Positions 25,098 to 33,751 of a DNA stretch of 64,000 nt are shown in pieces. A model generated the notes under the pieces. The model ran no database searches. It was not told where the DNA came from and saw only the letters and a list, made by a program, of their open reading frames with translations. The position numbers and the translations under genes were made by a program. The DNA comes from Streptomyces durmitorensis (GTDB lineage Bacteria > Actinomycetota > Actinomycetes > Streptomycetales > Streptomycetaceae), in contig NZ_CP097289.1 in NCBI RefSeq assembly GCF_023498005.1, forward strand, positions 1,302,001-1,366,000, given 5' to 3'. Numbering within the stretch: position 1 is the first letter of the stretch; the number at the start of each line of letters is the position of its first letter.

Positions 25098-26971
25098 GGC
25101 CGTCCCGTCGCCGCCAGGGGGTCGCCGTAAAAGCAGTACGCCGCGAAGCTGTCGGCACCGCCCTCGTGGTAGGCGCGCGCCCGGACCGAGCACAGTACGT
25201 CGGCGAACGGGCGGCTGGGGTCCTCTTGGAGTGCCTGGTAGAAGTCGATGGCGACCTGATGGGCCGGGCCGTCGTCCACCGCCCACAGTGGGGCGATGAC
25301 GGCGGCCGCGTCGCAGGCGATGAACGCGGCCGGGAAGCCCTCGACGCTGGCGAGCCCGAGGCCCGGCCGGCCCAGTTCACACGCGTTGAGGAAGATCAGC
25401 GGACGGCGCTGCTCGCAGGCCAGGCCGAGCCCGCCACCGCGCATCTGGCGCGTCGACAGGGTTTGGTGGTTGAGCAACTGGATCGCCTGCAGTGTGGCGT
25501 CCTGGCCGTGGCAGACGAAGTGCAGGAGGCTCGCGTTGGTGGCGGCGTAGAACGCGTCGAGCTCGTCGAACGTGCCGGGGACTTCACGGCCCGGGTAGTG
25601 CGCGAGCACAAGGTCGCGTTCGGCACTCGCGTTCGGCAGCTTTCGCTCGCCGGGGTAGTCGGGGGCGAGCACCAGGCTGTCGGTGAGCCTCAGGCGCTGG
25701 CTGGGCGAGAAGTGCCCGGATTGGTGCCAGCGGCCGATCCCGCAGCTCACCCCGAGCGCCGGCATGGTCTGCCTCGGCTGACCATGCTCGCGGCGGTGCG
25801 GGATCATCAGCTCCCAGGGGATGGCCGGCTCCTCGGAGACCAGGTACATGTTTCGCGGTGGCGTCCCTGCGTCGACCAGCCGCCAGTACAGCTGCTTGAA
25901 GCACTCCGGGGCGACATCGAAGAAGTCCAGCCCGGCGCCCGTGAGCGACCGCTGCCGACCGGCCGGCGTGGCTGCCGGGTCGGCGAAATCGGCCATGATG
26001 CGCCGGGTGACGTCTTGGGCCGATTCGCTGAGCGCCCAGGTGCCCGTCATGACGAGGCCGCCGAGCAGGCCGGTCTGTAGCCGCACCAAGTAGTGGTGCC
26101 GCCGGCCCGCGTCACGCTCGATCACGACATAGAGGTCGGGTGCCTCGGCCCGGCCGTTCAGCAGCACGCCGCCCTGCTCAGCCGCCCCATGGCCGTCGCC
26201 CTGGGGCCGGGCAGCCAGGGAGGACCGCGTCCCGCCGGCTGCCCGCGGCCGCTCGCCATCGAAGCCCGCGACCGGAACGTGGCGCTGGACCGATCCGCTC
26301 GCCCGCAGCTGGTGGTCGAAGGTCGCACGCAAGGCAGGCGGTCCCGCGTCCTGGGGCACCGGGTCGCGCACGGCGAGGGTGAACCGTGCCTCGGTGGACC
26401 GGGCCTCGGCCGGGTCCACTTCGATCGTGGCGGTGGCCGGACCATCGATGACAAAGTGCGGAGTCACGGTCAGCCACACCTCGACGGACAGCTTCCGCAG
26501 GTCGGCGGGCGGGTTGCGGAGCACGAAGGCCGTGGCCTGTTCTCCGGCCTGCGACATCGTGGTGTCCAGTACGACATCGGCGGTGAACCGGGTACCGGGC
26601 CGCAGCGGCAGCGTCGCCTCGATGTCGATGTGCGGGTTCCGGCGGATCTCGGCGCCCGCCGCCGCCAGCTCCGCGGCCAGCTCGTCAAGGTGGGGCAGCA
26701 AGGCGGATGGGGGTGGTCCGGCCACGGGACCGGATCCGAGGCGGGTGGGGAACTCGCGGCCCTCTGACGTCAGCCCGCCGGCGCGAACGTCGCCGACTTG
26801 TTCCAGCGCGGCCAAGGCTGCCCTGAGCCTCGGCTCGTGCCGGGCGTACACCGCCAGCAGCATCTCGCGGACGAGCGTTGCGACCGCCGCCCACCGGTCC
26901 GCGTCGAACTCAAGCCGGCTCAGGATGCGCAGGGCCGCCCTGGTCCGTTCCAGTTGGCGGGGGGCGATCAT
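25094..26971 (-). CDS. CHAT domain protein (caspase-like), no TPR
   Basis: 625-residue protein. Residues 1-115 are helical (begins MIAPRQLERTRAALRIL), about 130-360 are beta-rich with a sandwich-like pattern (TADVVLDTTMSQAGEQATAFVLR, EVWLTVTPHFVIDG), and about 400-625 form a CHAT peptidase domain. The caspase-type dyad is His488 (LHFVCHGQDA) and Cys531 (IFLNACELG). CHAT proteins are cysteine proteases of the caspase/gasdermin-cleaving type used in bacterial conflict systems. Start ATG overlaps the stop of the TPR-CHAT gene by 4 nt. The N-terminal part is not assignable to a named family. Confidence 0.85.
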   Translation of the reverse strand: MIAPRQLERTRAALRILSRLEFDADRWAAVATLVREMLLAVYARHEPRLRAALAALEQVGDVRAGGLTSEGREFPTRLGSGPVAGPPPSALLPHLDELAAELAAAGAEIRRNPHIDIEATLPLRPGTRFTADVVLDTTMSQAGEQATAFVLRNPPADLRKLSVEVWLTVTPHFVIDGPATATIEVDPAEARSTEARFTLAVRDPVPQDAGPPALRATFDHQLRASGSVQRHVPVAGFDGERPRAAGGTRSSLAARPQGDGHGAAEQGGVLLNGRAEAPDLYVVIERDAGRRHHYLVRLQTGLLGGLVMTGTWALSESAQDVTRRIMADFADPAATPAGRQRSLTGAGLDFFDVAPECFKQLYWRLVDAGTPPRNMYLVSEEPAIPWELMIPHRREHGQPRQTMPALGVSCGIGRWHQSGHFSPSQRLRLTDSLVLAPDYPGERKLPNASAERDLVLAHYPGREVPGTFDELDAFYAATNASLLHFVCHGQDATLQAIQLLNHQTLSTRQMRGGGLGLACEQRRPLIFLNACELGRPGLGLASVEGFPAAFIACDAAAVIAPLWAVDDGPAHQVAIDFYQALQEDPSRPFADVLCSVRARAYHEGGADSFAAYCFYGDPLAATGRP

Positions 26972-29900
26972 GCGTGCAGCCCGAACAGCGCGAACCCAGC
27001 CCACCAGTAGGGATCGTCGTGGTCCGCCCTGATCTCGGCACGGGCCGCCTTGACAGCCTCGGGGATGGCCACACCGTCGAGCAGCGCCTCGTACAAGACC
27101 CGCATGAACGCCACCGACACGAGGTCGCCGACCGGCCAGAGCGCCACCAGCACCCAGCGTGCACCGCCTTGCAGGAGCGCACTGCCCACAGTGGCCAGCC
27201 CCTCGCCGTGCCACTCGCTACCGAAGCCGGTGCGGCAGGCCGCGACGACGACGAGCTCAGCCGCGATGTCAAGGTCGATCATCTCGTAGCCGTGCAGGAC
27301 ATCGTCGTGGCCCGGCTCGCGGAGTAACCGCATCATGCGAGATGAGCTGAGCACGATTCCGCTGCGCATGGGGTTGTCCAGATCGACGAGGCCGTGTGCC
27401 GCCACGTGCAGGTATCGGCAGCGCCGGGCCCAGGAGCGCAGCTCGTCCTCGGTGGCCCGGTCGCCGCAGAACGCGATCCCCCGGGAACCGAACAGCCCGG
27501 CGATCTCCTCGACCTCGACCTCGGCGCCGGGAAGGGACGGCAGGTCTGCGAACTCAGGCAGCGTCCGGTCGAACGCCGGGTTGCCGAAGCCGACGAATTC
27601 GGCTTCGGCGACCCGGTTCGGCCGTGGGGCACGGGGCCGCAGGCCGACGGTCGCGGACGGGACGTACACCACGGTCGGCCCATCGAGGAGCGGTTCGAAC
27701 GGCATGACGTTCAGCGGGCCAGCCGGGCTCACCAGCAGCATCCCCGTCTCCGGGGGCAGTGGCCCGAGCGGGCCGAGGACCGCCTCGCGCAGCTCGTCCC
27801 AGACGCCCGCTGCGTCTTCCGGCGGTAGCCCGGCGTGGTAGGGGCCGACCACCCGCAGGACCAGGTCGGTCAGCTCGCTCACGTCAGTCGGCAGGACTCG
27901 CAAGTCGATGGCGTACGTGGTCACCGTCCAGGCGAACACCCTGGAATTCACAACCTGGAACTCGAGCAGCACGGTGCCCTGATGCAGCGCGGCCTGTATC
28001 TGCGCGCTGGTGAGCATGCCCGCGCTCGCGACCGGGTGGGCCGGGCTCACGAGGTCCTCAAGTGCTGCGGACAACTCGCGTTCCTGGCGGTGGAGTCCGG
28101 CGAGCGTGGCCTCGCCGGACTCGGGATCGGTCCTCGCGTGCAGCAGGCGTCGCGAGACCGCCGCCAGTTTCTGGCGCAGCCGTGACGCCTCCAGTCGCGA
28201 CGCCTTCGGTGCCGTGGCGGCCGGCTCGCCCAGCCGTGCCTGCAGCGTCCGGGCCCGGGTCAGTTCTGCCAGCGTGAGGGCCTCCGCCGCGTTCCCCGGC
28301 GCGCCGAGCCGCTGGAGGGTCTCGAGCAGTTGGCTGTAGTAGTACTCCGACCGGGCGAACAGCGCGCTTCGGTTGGCGTCCCCTCTGGTCGCTGCCCACA
28401 TCTGCTCGGCGGTCGCGACCGTCTCCCTGAAGTAGCCCAGCGCGTCTTCGGTGCGTCCCTGCGCCGCCGCGATCTGCCCTCGACCGGAGATCGCTTCCGC
28501 GCGTGCCCGGTTGGCGCTCGTGATCCCGTCGACGACCGCGGCGTAATAGGCGTCCGCCTCGGCCAGATCCCCGCTACCGTGCAGGGCGGTAGCCAGGTTG
28601 TAAGTGATGTTCAGAACTGAGCGCAGGTCGGAGGCCAGTTCGAGTGCCTTCCGATATCGCAGGGCGGCAGCGTCGAAGTCGCCGCGCGCGTAGTGGACGC
28701 CCGCCAGGTTGGACAGCGCCATGGCGTGTTGGGGGGAATCGTCTGCGGTCCGCTCCACCACCGTCTCGTAGAGACGCTGTGCACGGTCAAGGTCACCGCT
28801 CCACCGGTACACGCCGGCCAGCGCCATCGAGGCACCGGCGATGAGCCCTTCGTTGCCCAACGCCTCCGCGTCGGCCAGGGCTTCCGCCAGCATGCGCTGT
28901 GCTTCCTCGTAGTGCCCGAGCTCCTTTGTGATGTCTCCGAGCCTGATCTCGCAGCTGACCCGCATGGTGGGGCTGAGGGTGATCCGCGCCGTCTCGCGCA
29001 GTGCGGCGGCGGCAGCGCCGATCTCCCCCGCCTCGGCCTGGGCTTCGCCCAAGCTGTAGAGCATCTCCACCAGTTGGTCGCCGCGCGGCGTGTGCTCGCG
29101 GAGCATCGCCACGCCCTGGGTGAGGTGTTCAATGGCCTGCCCGAGATCGCCTTGGGACCGCTCGGCCTTCGCGAGCCGCCAAAGGTTCACCGCGCTGGCC
29201 ATCGCCCCGTCGGCCGATTCCCCGGCCTCGGCCCTCAACACGGCAAGCGCCTCGCGGTACGTCGCCGCCTCGCCGGCAAGGTCTCCCTGCATCGACCGAA
29301 TCATGCCGAGGGCGCTCAGCGCGGCGGCCCGCTCGGCGGCCGCTCCCGCGGCGGTCGCCAGCTCTACCGCCTCGGCGGCGTCGGCAGCTCCGCCGTCCAC
29401 CTCGCCGGCCCTGGCACGGAGTTGCGCGATACTGCGCAGCAAGATCGAGGCGCCGCGCGGGTCCTCGGCGCGCACCTGGTCCTTGATGCTGTCCGCCAGC
29501 TCGATCGCCCCGGGCAGGTCGCCGTCCAGCCCGCGCATGCCCGCGAGGTTGCTCTGGCGCACAAGGGTCTCCGAACTGTCCGGCTCCAGTTCGAGCGCGA
29601 TCGCGACAGCTTCTTCCATGTGTGCGCGCGCCATTGCCGCGCCGCCCGCCTCAAGCCGTTCGAGCATGGCGAGCCGCGACAGGATGGACCCGAGCATCAC
29701 CCGCTCCTGGGGGGCGGTTCGCAGCGCCGCGACAAGCCGGCTCAGCCCTGCGACCGACAGGTCGAGCGGCGGCTCGAGGTGCTCGGTCAGTGCCTCAGCG
29801 GCACGCTCCAGGTCCTGCGCCTGCTGGAAACGTCCGTTTTGCTTGCAGACTTGGCCAAGGCGCCGGTAAAGATCGACCGCCAGTTCCAGGTGATCGTCGT

Positions 29901-30042
29901 CGACAGCCTGCAAGGCCTCGGTAAACGACTGCTCTGCCCGGCCGATGTCCTGCTGTAACAGGGCAAGTCTGCCGACCATCGTCAGCCGCTTGATGGTCGC
30001 TCCGGTCTCGTCGGCCGGATCGTGCTCCTCGCCGTTCTCCAT
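26968..30042 (-). CDS. TPR-CHAT protein (caspase-like)
   Basis: 1024-residue protein. Residues about 15-620 are a long array of tetratricopeptide repeats (for example MALSNLAGVHYARGDFDAAA, ALGYFRE), followed by a helical linker and a C-terminal CHAT domain from about 690. The catalytic dyad is His883 (YLHVAAHGLVD) and Cys936 (VVVAACRTGFG). The layout is that of TPR-CHAT proteases, in which the repeat array senses a partner and the CHAT domain cleaves a target, as in the type III-E CRISPR-associated protease; here no CRISPR genes are near. It starts at once after the membrane-protein stop (TAG-ATG) and overlaps the next CHAT gene by 4 nt. Confidence 0.9.
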   Translation of the reverse strand: MENGEEHDPADETGATIKRLTMVGRLALLQQDIGRAEQSFTEALQAVDDDHLELAVDLYRRLGQVCKQNGRFQQAQDLERAAEALTEHLEPPLDLSVAGLSRLVAALRTAPQERVMLGSILSRLAMLERLEAGGAAMARAHMEEAVAIALELEPDSSETLVRQSNLAGMRGLDGDLPGAIELADSIKDQVRAEDPRGASILLRSIAQLRARAGEVDGGAADAAEAVELATAAGAAAERAAALSALGMIRSMQGDLAGEAATYREALAVLRAEAGESADGAMASAVNLWRLAKAERSQGDLGQAIEHLTQGVAMLREHTPRGDQLVEMLYSLGEAQAEAGEIGAAAAALRETARITLSPTMRVSCEIRLGDITKELGHYEEAQRMLAEALADAEALGNEGLIAGASMALAGVYRWSGDLDRAQRLYETVVERTADDSPQHAMALSNLAGVHYARGDFDAAALRYRKALELASDLRSVLNITYNLATALHGSGDLAEADAYYAAVVDGITSANRARAEAISGRGQIAAAQGRTEDALGYFRETVATAEQMWAATRGDANRSALFARSEYYYSQLLETLQRLGAPGNAAEALTLAELTRARTLQARLGEPAATAPKASRLEASRLRQKLAAVSRRLLHARTDPESGEATLAGLHRQERELSAALEDLVSPAHPVASAGMLTSAQIQAALHQGTVLLEFQVVNSRVFAWTVTTYAIDLRVLPTDVSELTDLVLRVVGPYHAGLPPEDAAGVWDELREAVLGPLGPLPPETGMLLVSPAGPLNVMPFEPLLDGPTVVYVPSATVGLRPRAPRPNRVAEAEFVGFGNPAFDRTLPEFADLPSLPGAEVEVEEIAGLFGSRGIAFCGDRATEDELRSWARRCRYLHVAAHGLVDLDNPMRSGIVLSSSRMMRLLREPGHDDVLHGYEMIDLDIAAELVVVAACRTGFGSEWHGEGLATVGSALLQGGARWVLVALWPVGDLVSVAFMRVLYEALLDGVAIPEAVKAARAEIRADHDDPYWWAGFALFGLHA

Positions 30043-31026
30043 CTAGGACACCCCCCGGTACCACCACATCCACCAACGCCTGGCCGGTTCGTCGGCCGGT
30101 CCGGGCCGGGGACTCTCGGTCCGCAGCTGCTCCGTCACTGCCGTGCCCAGTTCGCGGTCCAGCGGGCCGGTGTGGTCGATGCCCAGTGTGCTCGCCAGCG
30201 TCGGGACATACAGTCGGCCTGCGGTTTCCAGCAGCCGGGCGTACTGGTCCGCGCCTGCCCGCATCCGTAACCGGGCAGCCGAAGCGAGCACCACCGCGAT
30301 CAGCGCGCCCGGCCACCACCACCAGGTGAGGAACGCGTACAGGACCGCCCATCCGGCCAGCGTGACCGCTCGCGCCATTGCTGCCCGGGCGTTCGCGATG
30401 TCACCGCACAGCCCGTCTGGGAGAACGCGCTCAAGGGCGGGCCACACCACCGCCAGGTCAACATGGTGGTCACGGTCCAGTCGCAGCACTGCCGCCTGGA
30501 TGCGGTCGCCGGTCCAGGTCGGCCGCTCGGGCCGCTCGGGCGCGATGCGCGCCCTGCGGCCTGCGGCGGCCTGGCGGACCGCTGGATCCGGCCGGTCCGC
30601 CGGATCGGGCAGCAGCGCCCGTTGCAGTTCGCCGTCGTAGAGCCGGTCGGCATGGTCCCATCGCAGCCGCCGCAGGCACACCCACCTGCGGACCAACCAT
30701 GCTGCGGGGACCGGCCACGCCGTCCACCCCGAGGCCAGCACCACCCGTTCCACGAAGACCCCGATGGCCTGGGCAACCACCCCTGCTGCCGCGGCCGCGA
30801 GCAGCACCGCGACCAGCAGCAGGATCTGCCCACTGGTGCCGGTGACAACCGGGTTCTTCGCCTCCGCCGTGATCGTGCGGACGAGCAGTTCCGCGTCGAA
30901 CGGGTGCTGGTTGCCGAGCGTGTGCGCGGCCGCCGCCACGCCCAGGAAGAGCAGGCCCGGCAGCACAAGCAGGGAGAGCCAGCGGTCGGCGAGCTGCTTG
31001 CTCAGCTCGGTCCACAGTTCGGACAC
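30043..31026 (-). CDS. membrane protein of the CHAT operon
   Basis: 327-residue protein of no named family. Hydrophobic segments are visible near the N-terminus (LSLLVLPGLLFLGVAAAA), at about residues 65-90 (ILLLVAVLLAAAAAGVVAQAI), and as a pair near 225-255 (WAVLYAFLTWWWWPGALIAVVLASA). The loop between is basic, and the C-terminal tail is cytoplasm-like. GTG at 31026 is chosen because GAGAGG precedes it by 7 nt; a TTG 21 nt upstream would overlap the preceding gene. It is zero bases from the TPR-CHAT start, so it is probably a membrane anchor or effector target of the CHAT pair. Confidence 0.72.
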   Translation of the reverse strand: MSELWTELSKQLADRWLSLLVLPGLLFLGVAAAAHTLGNQHPFDAELLVRTITAEAKNPVVTGTSGQILLLVAVLLAAAAAGVVAQAIGVFVERVVLASGWTAWPVPAAWLVRRWVCLRRLRWDHADRLYDGELQRALLPDPADRPDPAVRQAAAGRRARIAPERPERPTWTGDRIQAAVLRLDRDHHVDLAVVWPALERVLPDGLCGDIANARAAMARAVTLAGWAVLYAFLTWWWWPGALIAVVLASAARLRMRAGADQYARLLETAGRLYVPTLASTLGIDHTGPLDRELGTAVTEQLRTESPRPGPADEPARRWWMWWYRGVS

Positions 31027-31027
31027 C

Positions 31028-31432
31028 CTAGAGCCTCTCGCGTTCAAGCGGGAGCCGCTGCGGGCTCACCGGACAGACGGGCACCGATCTCCCGACCTCG
31101 CGAGCACTACGCCCCGTACACAGACGCAGCGGGCAACGGAACACGATCTGCAGCGCTTCCATCCCGCTCGGCTCCCCACGCCGGGTGTTGTCAGGCCCGT
31201 ACACCCCGTGCTGGTCGCCTGCCCGACGCGCGGCCTCGTCCACCATGTCAAGCAGCCCGCTGACTTCGGCCCCGGTTCCCCCCTCCCTCAGCACGCTCAG
31301 CAGCCGGCCTAGCGGAGTCCCGGGAAGAGCGCCGTCGTCGTTGAGCAGCTCACGCACTTCACCGAGGTGACCGCACAAGTAGGAGAGTCCCTTTGCGATC
31401 CAGAGAGCTTCCGGGCCGGATTCCGCTGCCAC
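31028..31432 (-). CDS. small Cys-containing protein of the CHAT operon
   Basis: 134-residue protein of unknown family. The N-terminal half is helical (ALWIAKGLSYLCGHLGEVRELL, GRLLSVLREGG, VSGLLDMVDEAARRAG). The C-terminal part has closely spaced cysteines (FRCPLRLCTG, VPVCPVSP) that could bind zinc. The GTG start has GGGGAG five bases upstream; the longer open frame has an Arg-rich, non-protein-like beginning. It is first in the coupled operon, one base from the next gene's GTG. Small leading proteins are common in CHAT conflict operons, where they act as sensors or adaptors; that role is inferred. Confidence 0.6.
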   Translation of the reverse strand: MAAESGPEALWIAKGLSYLCGHLGEVRELLNDDGALPGTPLGRLLSVLREGGTGAEVSGLLDMVDEAARRAGDQHGVYGPDNTRRGEPSGMEALQIVFRCPLRLCTGRSAREVGRSVPVCPVSPQRLPLERERL

Positions 31433-31997
31433 GTTGTCTCCCCACAAGCTGCCTGTTCGCGAAACACGAACTGCTCTGCCGCGCCCATCACAAACCGGGC
31501 CAGCATCGCGATAACCATATCGCCGAGTCCTTGTCGCCGACCCGCTAATCCTCAGAAGACCATCCAGGCCGGGCCCCGCGGTTCCGGCCGATGCTGGGCG
31601 CGCGCAGCTTCGGCAACGACGGCGCGGGCGGTCAATTCGCTTTCGGCGACGACGGGTTCGGCGTGGGCTTCGCCTGTACGGCGAACCGGATGATCGGCCA
31701 TGGCGACGCGCGGTCCGCACGGCTCATCGGGGCGGTCAAGGAGTGTTTGCAGGGGGCGTGATCTCGTACTGTCGTTCGACTCAATGGCGGTGCGGAGTCG
31801 GTCGACATCCGGTAAGCCGGACAAATGGCCACACGCCCTACTGAATCGCGCCCCCGGATACCCAGGTGCGTATGCTCACCGACTCGGCCCGGATTTCTGT
31901 TCGCTGATTTCTGTTATCTCCGAACGCTCACGCGATCTCCCAGGTGTAAGGCCACAACGGCCACACGTGCCGACGAAGAAAGCGAGTGAGGCAGTCC
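31433..31997. other. 565-bp intergenic region between CHAT operon and sigma-CAP gene
   Basis: Divergent control region. Several short open frames overlap here, including a 90-codon one on the minus strand (31552-31824, TTG start, no ribosome site), but none has clear coding features. Near the plus-strand gene there is a direct repeat GATTTCTGTT (14-bp period, from about 31892) in a locally AT-richer stretch, a plausible promoter zone for the gene at 31998. No gene can be supported. Confidence 0.45.
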
Positions 31998-33632
31998 ATG
32001 ATCGGTGAACACGATCCTCTGGTGACGGCGGCGCAGACCGGGGACCAGCAGGCGCAGGACGAGCTGGTCGCCGGATATCTGCCGCTGGTCTACAACATCG
32101 TCGGGCGGGCGCTCGACGGGCATGCCGACGTCGACGACGTGGTGCAGGAGACCATGCTGCGGGCGCTCGCGGGCCTGGCCTCGCTGCGCGACCCGGCGAG
32201 CTTCCGGTCCTGGCTCGTCGCCATCGCCATGAACGAGATCCGCAGGCACTGGCAGCAGCGCGCGTCCGGGCAGAAGAGCCCGAGCCCGCTCCACGAGGCG
32301 CACGACGTCGTGGACCCGGGCGCGGACTTCGTCGACCTGACCATCATCCGGCTCGGCCTGGTGGGGCAGCGCCGTGAGGTGGCCGAGGCCACCCGCTGGC
32401 TGGACACCGACGACCGTGCGCTCCTTTCGCTGTGGTGGCTTGAGGTCTCCGGCGAGCTCACCCGGGCGGAGGTCGCCTCCGCCATGGAGCTGCCGACGCA
32501 GCACGCCACGGTCCGTGTGCAGCGGATGAAGACCCAGCTGGAGACGGCCCGGATCGTGGTCCGGGCGCTGGCCGCGGAGCCCCGGTGCCCGTACCTGAGC
32601 GACGTGGTGGCCCCGTGGGACGGCGCTCCCTCCGGCCTCTGGCGCAAGCGCCTGGCCCGGCATGTGCGTGACTGCGCGATGTGCTCGGGCCACGGCGCGG
32701 GCCTCGTGCTCGCCGAGCGTCTCCTTGTGGGCGTCGCCCTGGTGCCGCCGACCGCAGCCCTTGCCGCCCCCGGCGCGATACGGGCGGTGAGCGCGGCCGA
32801 CGCGCACCACCTGACGGCCGGCTCACCGCACATACCGAACGACGCGCACACCACGGCCCCGAACACGTACGAGATATCCGGCTCCCGCAGCGCCCCGGCG
32901 AGACATGCCGCTCAGCGCAGCCACCGGATGCCGCGCAAGGGCCGCACCGTGGCAGCGGGCGTCGCCGTGCTCGTCATCGCGACCGGGGTCATCTACTCGG
33001 CCACGCGCCCCTCGGACGACGAACAGACCGAGGCGCAGCCGCTCACCGCCTCGCAGCCGCCCTCGTCCGCGGCCCCCTCCACCACGGCCCCCAAGCGCAG
33101 CACATCCCCCTCCGCCTCCCCGAGCCGGACCAAGAAGCCGTCCCCCAAGGCCACGCCGTCGAAGACGAAGACGCCGAAGCCGAAGGCGACCACCCCGAAG
33201 CCCACCCGCTCCACCAGCGCTCCCCAGGCGCCGCAGGCCCCGGCAGGCAGCTCCTCATACAGCCAGGAGGTCACCCGGCTCGCCAATGCCGAGCGCGCCA
33301 AGAGCGGCTGCGGCCCGCTGTCCCTCAACAGCAAGCTGGGCAACGCGGCGCAGGGCCACTCCGACGACATGGCGGAGCGCGACTTCTTCGACCACACGAA
33401 CCCCGACGGCAAGGACCCCGGCGACCGGGTCACGGCGGCGGGCTACCAGTGGAGCACCTACGGCGAGAACATCGCCGCGGGCCAGCGCACCCCGGCCGCG
33501 GTGATGGACTCCTGGATGAACAGCTCCGGCCACCGCGCCAACATCCTCAACTGTTCCTTCAAGGAGATCGGCATCGGCTACCGGCAGGGCAGCGGCGGCC
33601 CCTGGTGGACGCAGAACTTCGGCGCGAGGTGA
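31998..33632 (+). CDS. ECF-type sigma factor fused to zinc motif, membrane span and CAP domain
   Basis: 544-residue fusion. Residues 1-90 match sigma-70 region 2 (ELVAGYLPLVYNIVGRAL, DVDDVVQETMLRAL, FRSWLVAIAMNEIRRHW), and about 125-185 fit region 4 (LTRAEVASAMELPTQHATVRV). Residues 222-229 are HVRDCAMC, the H-x3-C-x2-C pattern of zinc anti-sigma domains. A membrane span lies at about 317-336, then a Ser/Pro/Thr/Lys-rich linker to about 415 and a C-terminal CAP/SCP domain (LANAERAKSGCGPLSLN, FFDHTNPDGKDPGDRV, SWMNSSGHRANILN). The CAP part should be outside the cell and the sigma part inside. ATG at 31998 has GAGG at proper spacing; a GTG 12 nt upstream is possible. Confidence 0.88.
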   Translation: MIGEHDPLVTAAQTGDQQAQDELVAGYLPLVYNIVGRALDGHADVDDVVQETMLRALAGLASLRDPASFRSWLVAIAMNEIRRHWQQRASGQKSPSPLHEAHDVVDPGADFVDLTIIRLGLVGQRREVAEATRWLDTDDRALLSLWWLEVSGELTRAEVASAMELPTQHATVRVQRMKTQLETARIVVRALAAEPRCPYLSDVVAPWDGAPSGLWRKRLARHVRDCAMCSGHGAGLVLAERLLVGVALVPPTAALAAPGAIRAVSAADAHHLTAGSPHIPNDAHTTAPNTYEISGSRSAPARHAAQRSHRMPRKGRTVAAGVAVLVIATGVIYSATRPSDDEQTEAQPLTASQPPSSAAPSTTAPKRSTSPSASPSRTKKPSPKATPSKTKTPKPKATTPKPTRSTSAPQAPQAPAGSSSYSQEVTRLANAERAKSGCGPLSLNSKLGNAAQGHSDDMAERDFFDHTNPDGKDPGDRVTAAGYQWSTYGENIAAGQRTPAAVMDSWMNSSGHRANILNCSFKEIGIGYRQGSGGPWWTQNFGAR

Positions 33633-33751
33633 GCAACGAGCGGTGAGCGGTGAGCGGCCGTGCCTCGGTCTCTTCGTCGTCCGAGGGGCGCGGGGGCCCG
33701 CGTTCGAATAGCGTGAAATCGACAGGATTCCCCCGTAAGGAGGCCCTCGCG

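Noticed and set aside
31309-31518. 69-codon minus-strand frame upstream of the small CHAT-operon gene
   Set aside because: Overlaps the better-supported GTG gene (31432) in another frame and has no ribosome site.
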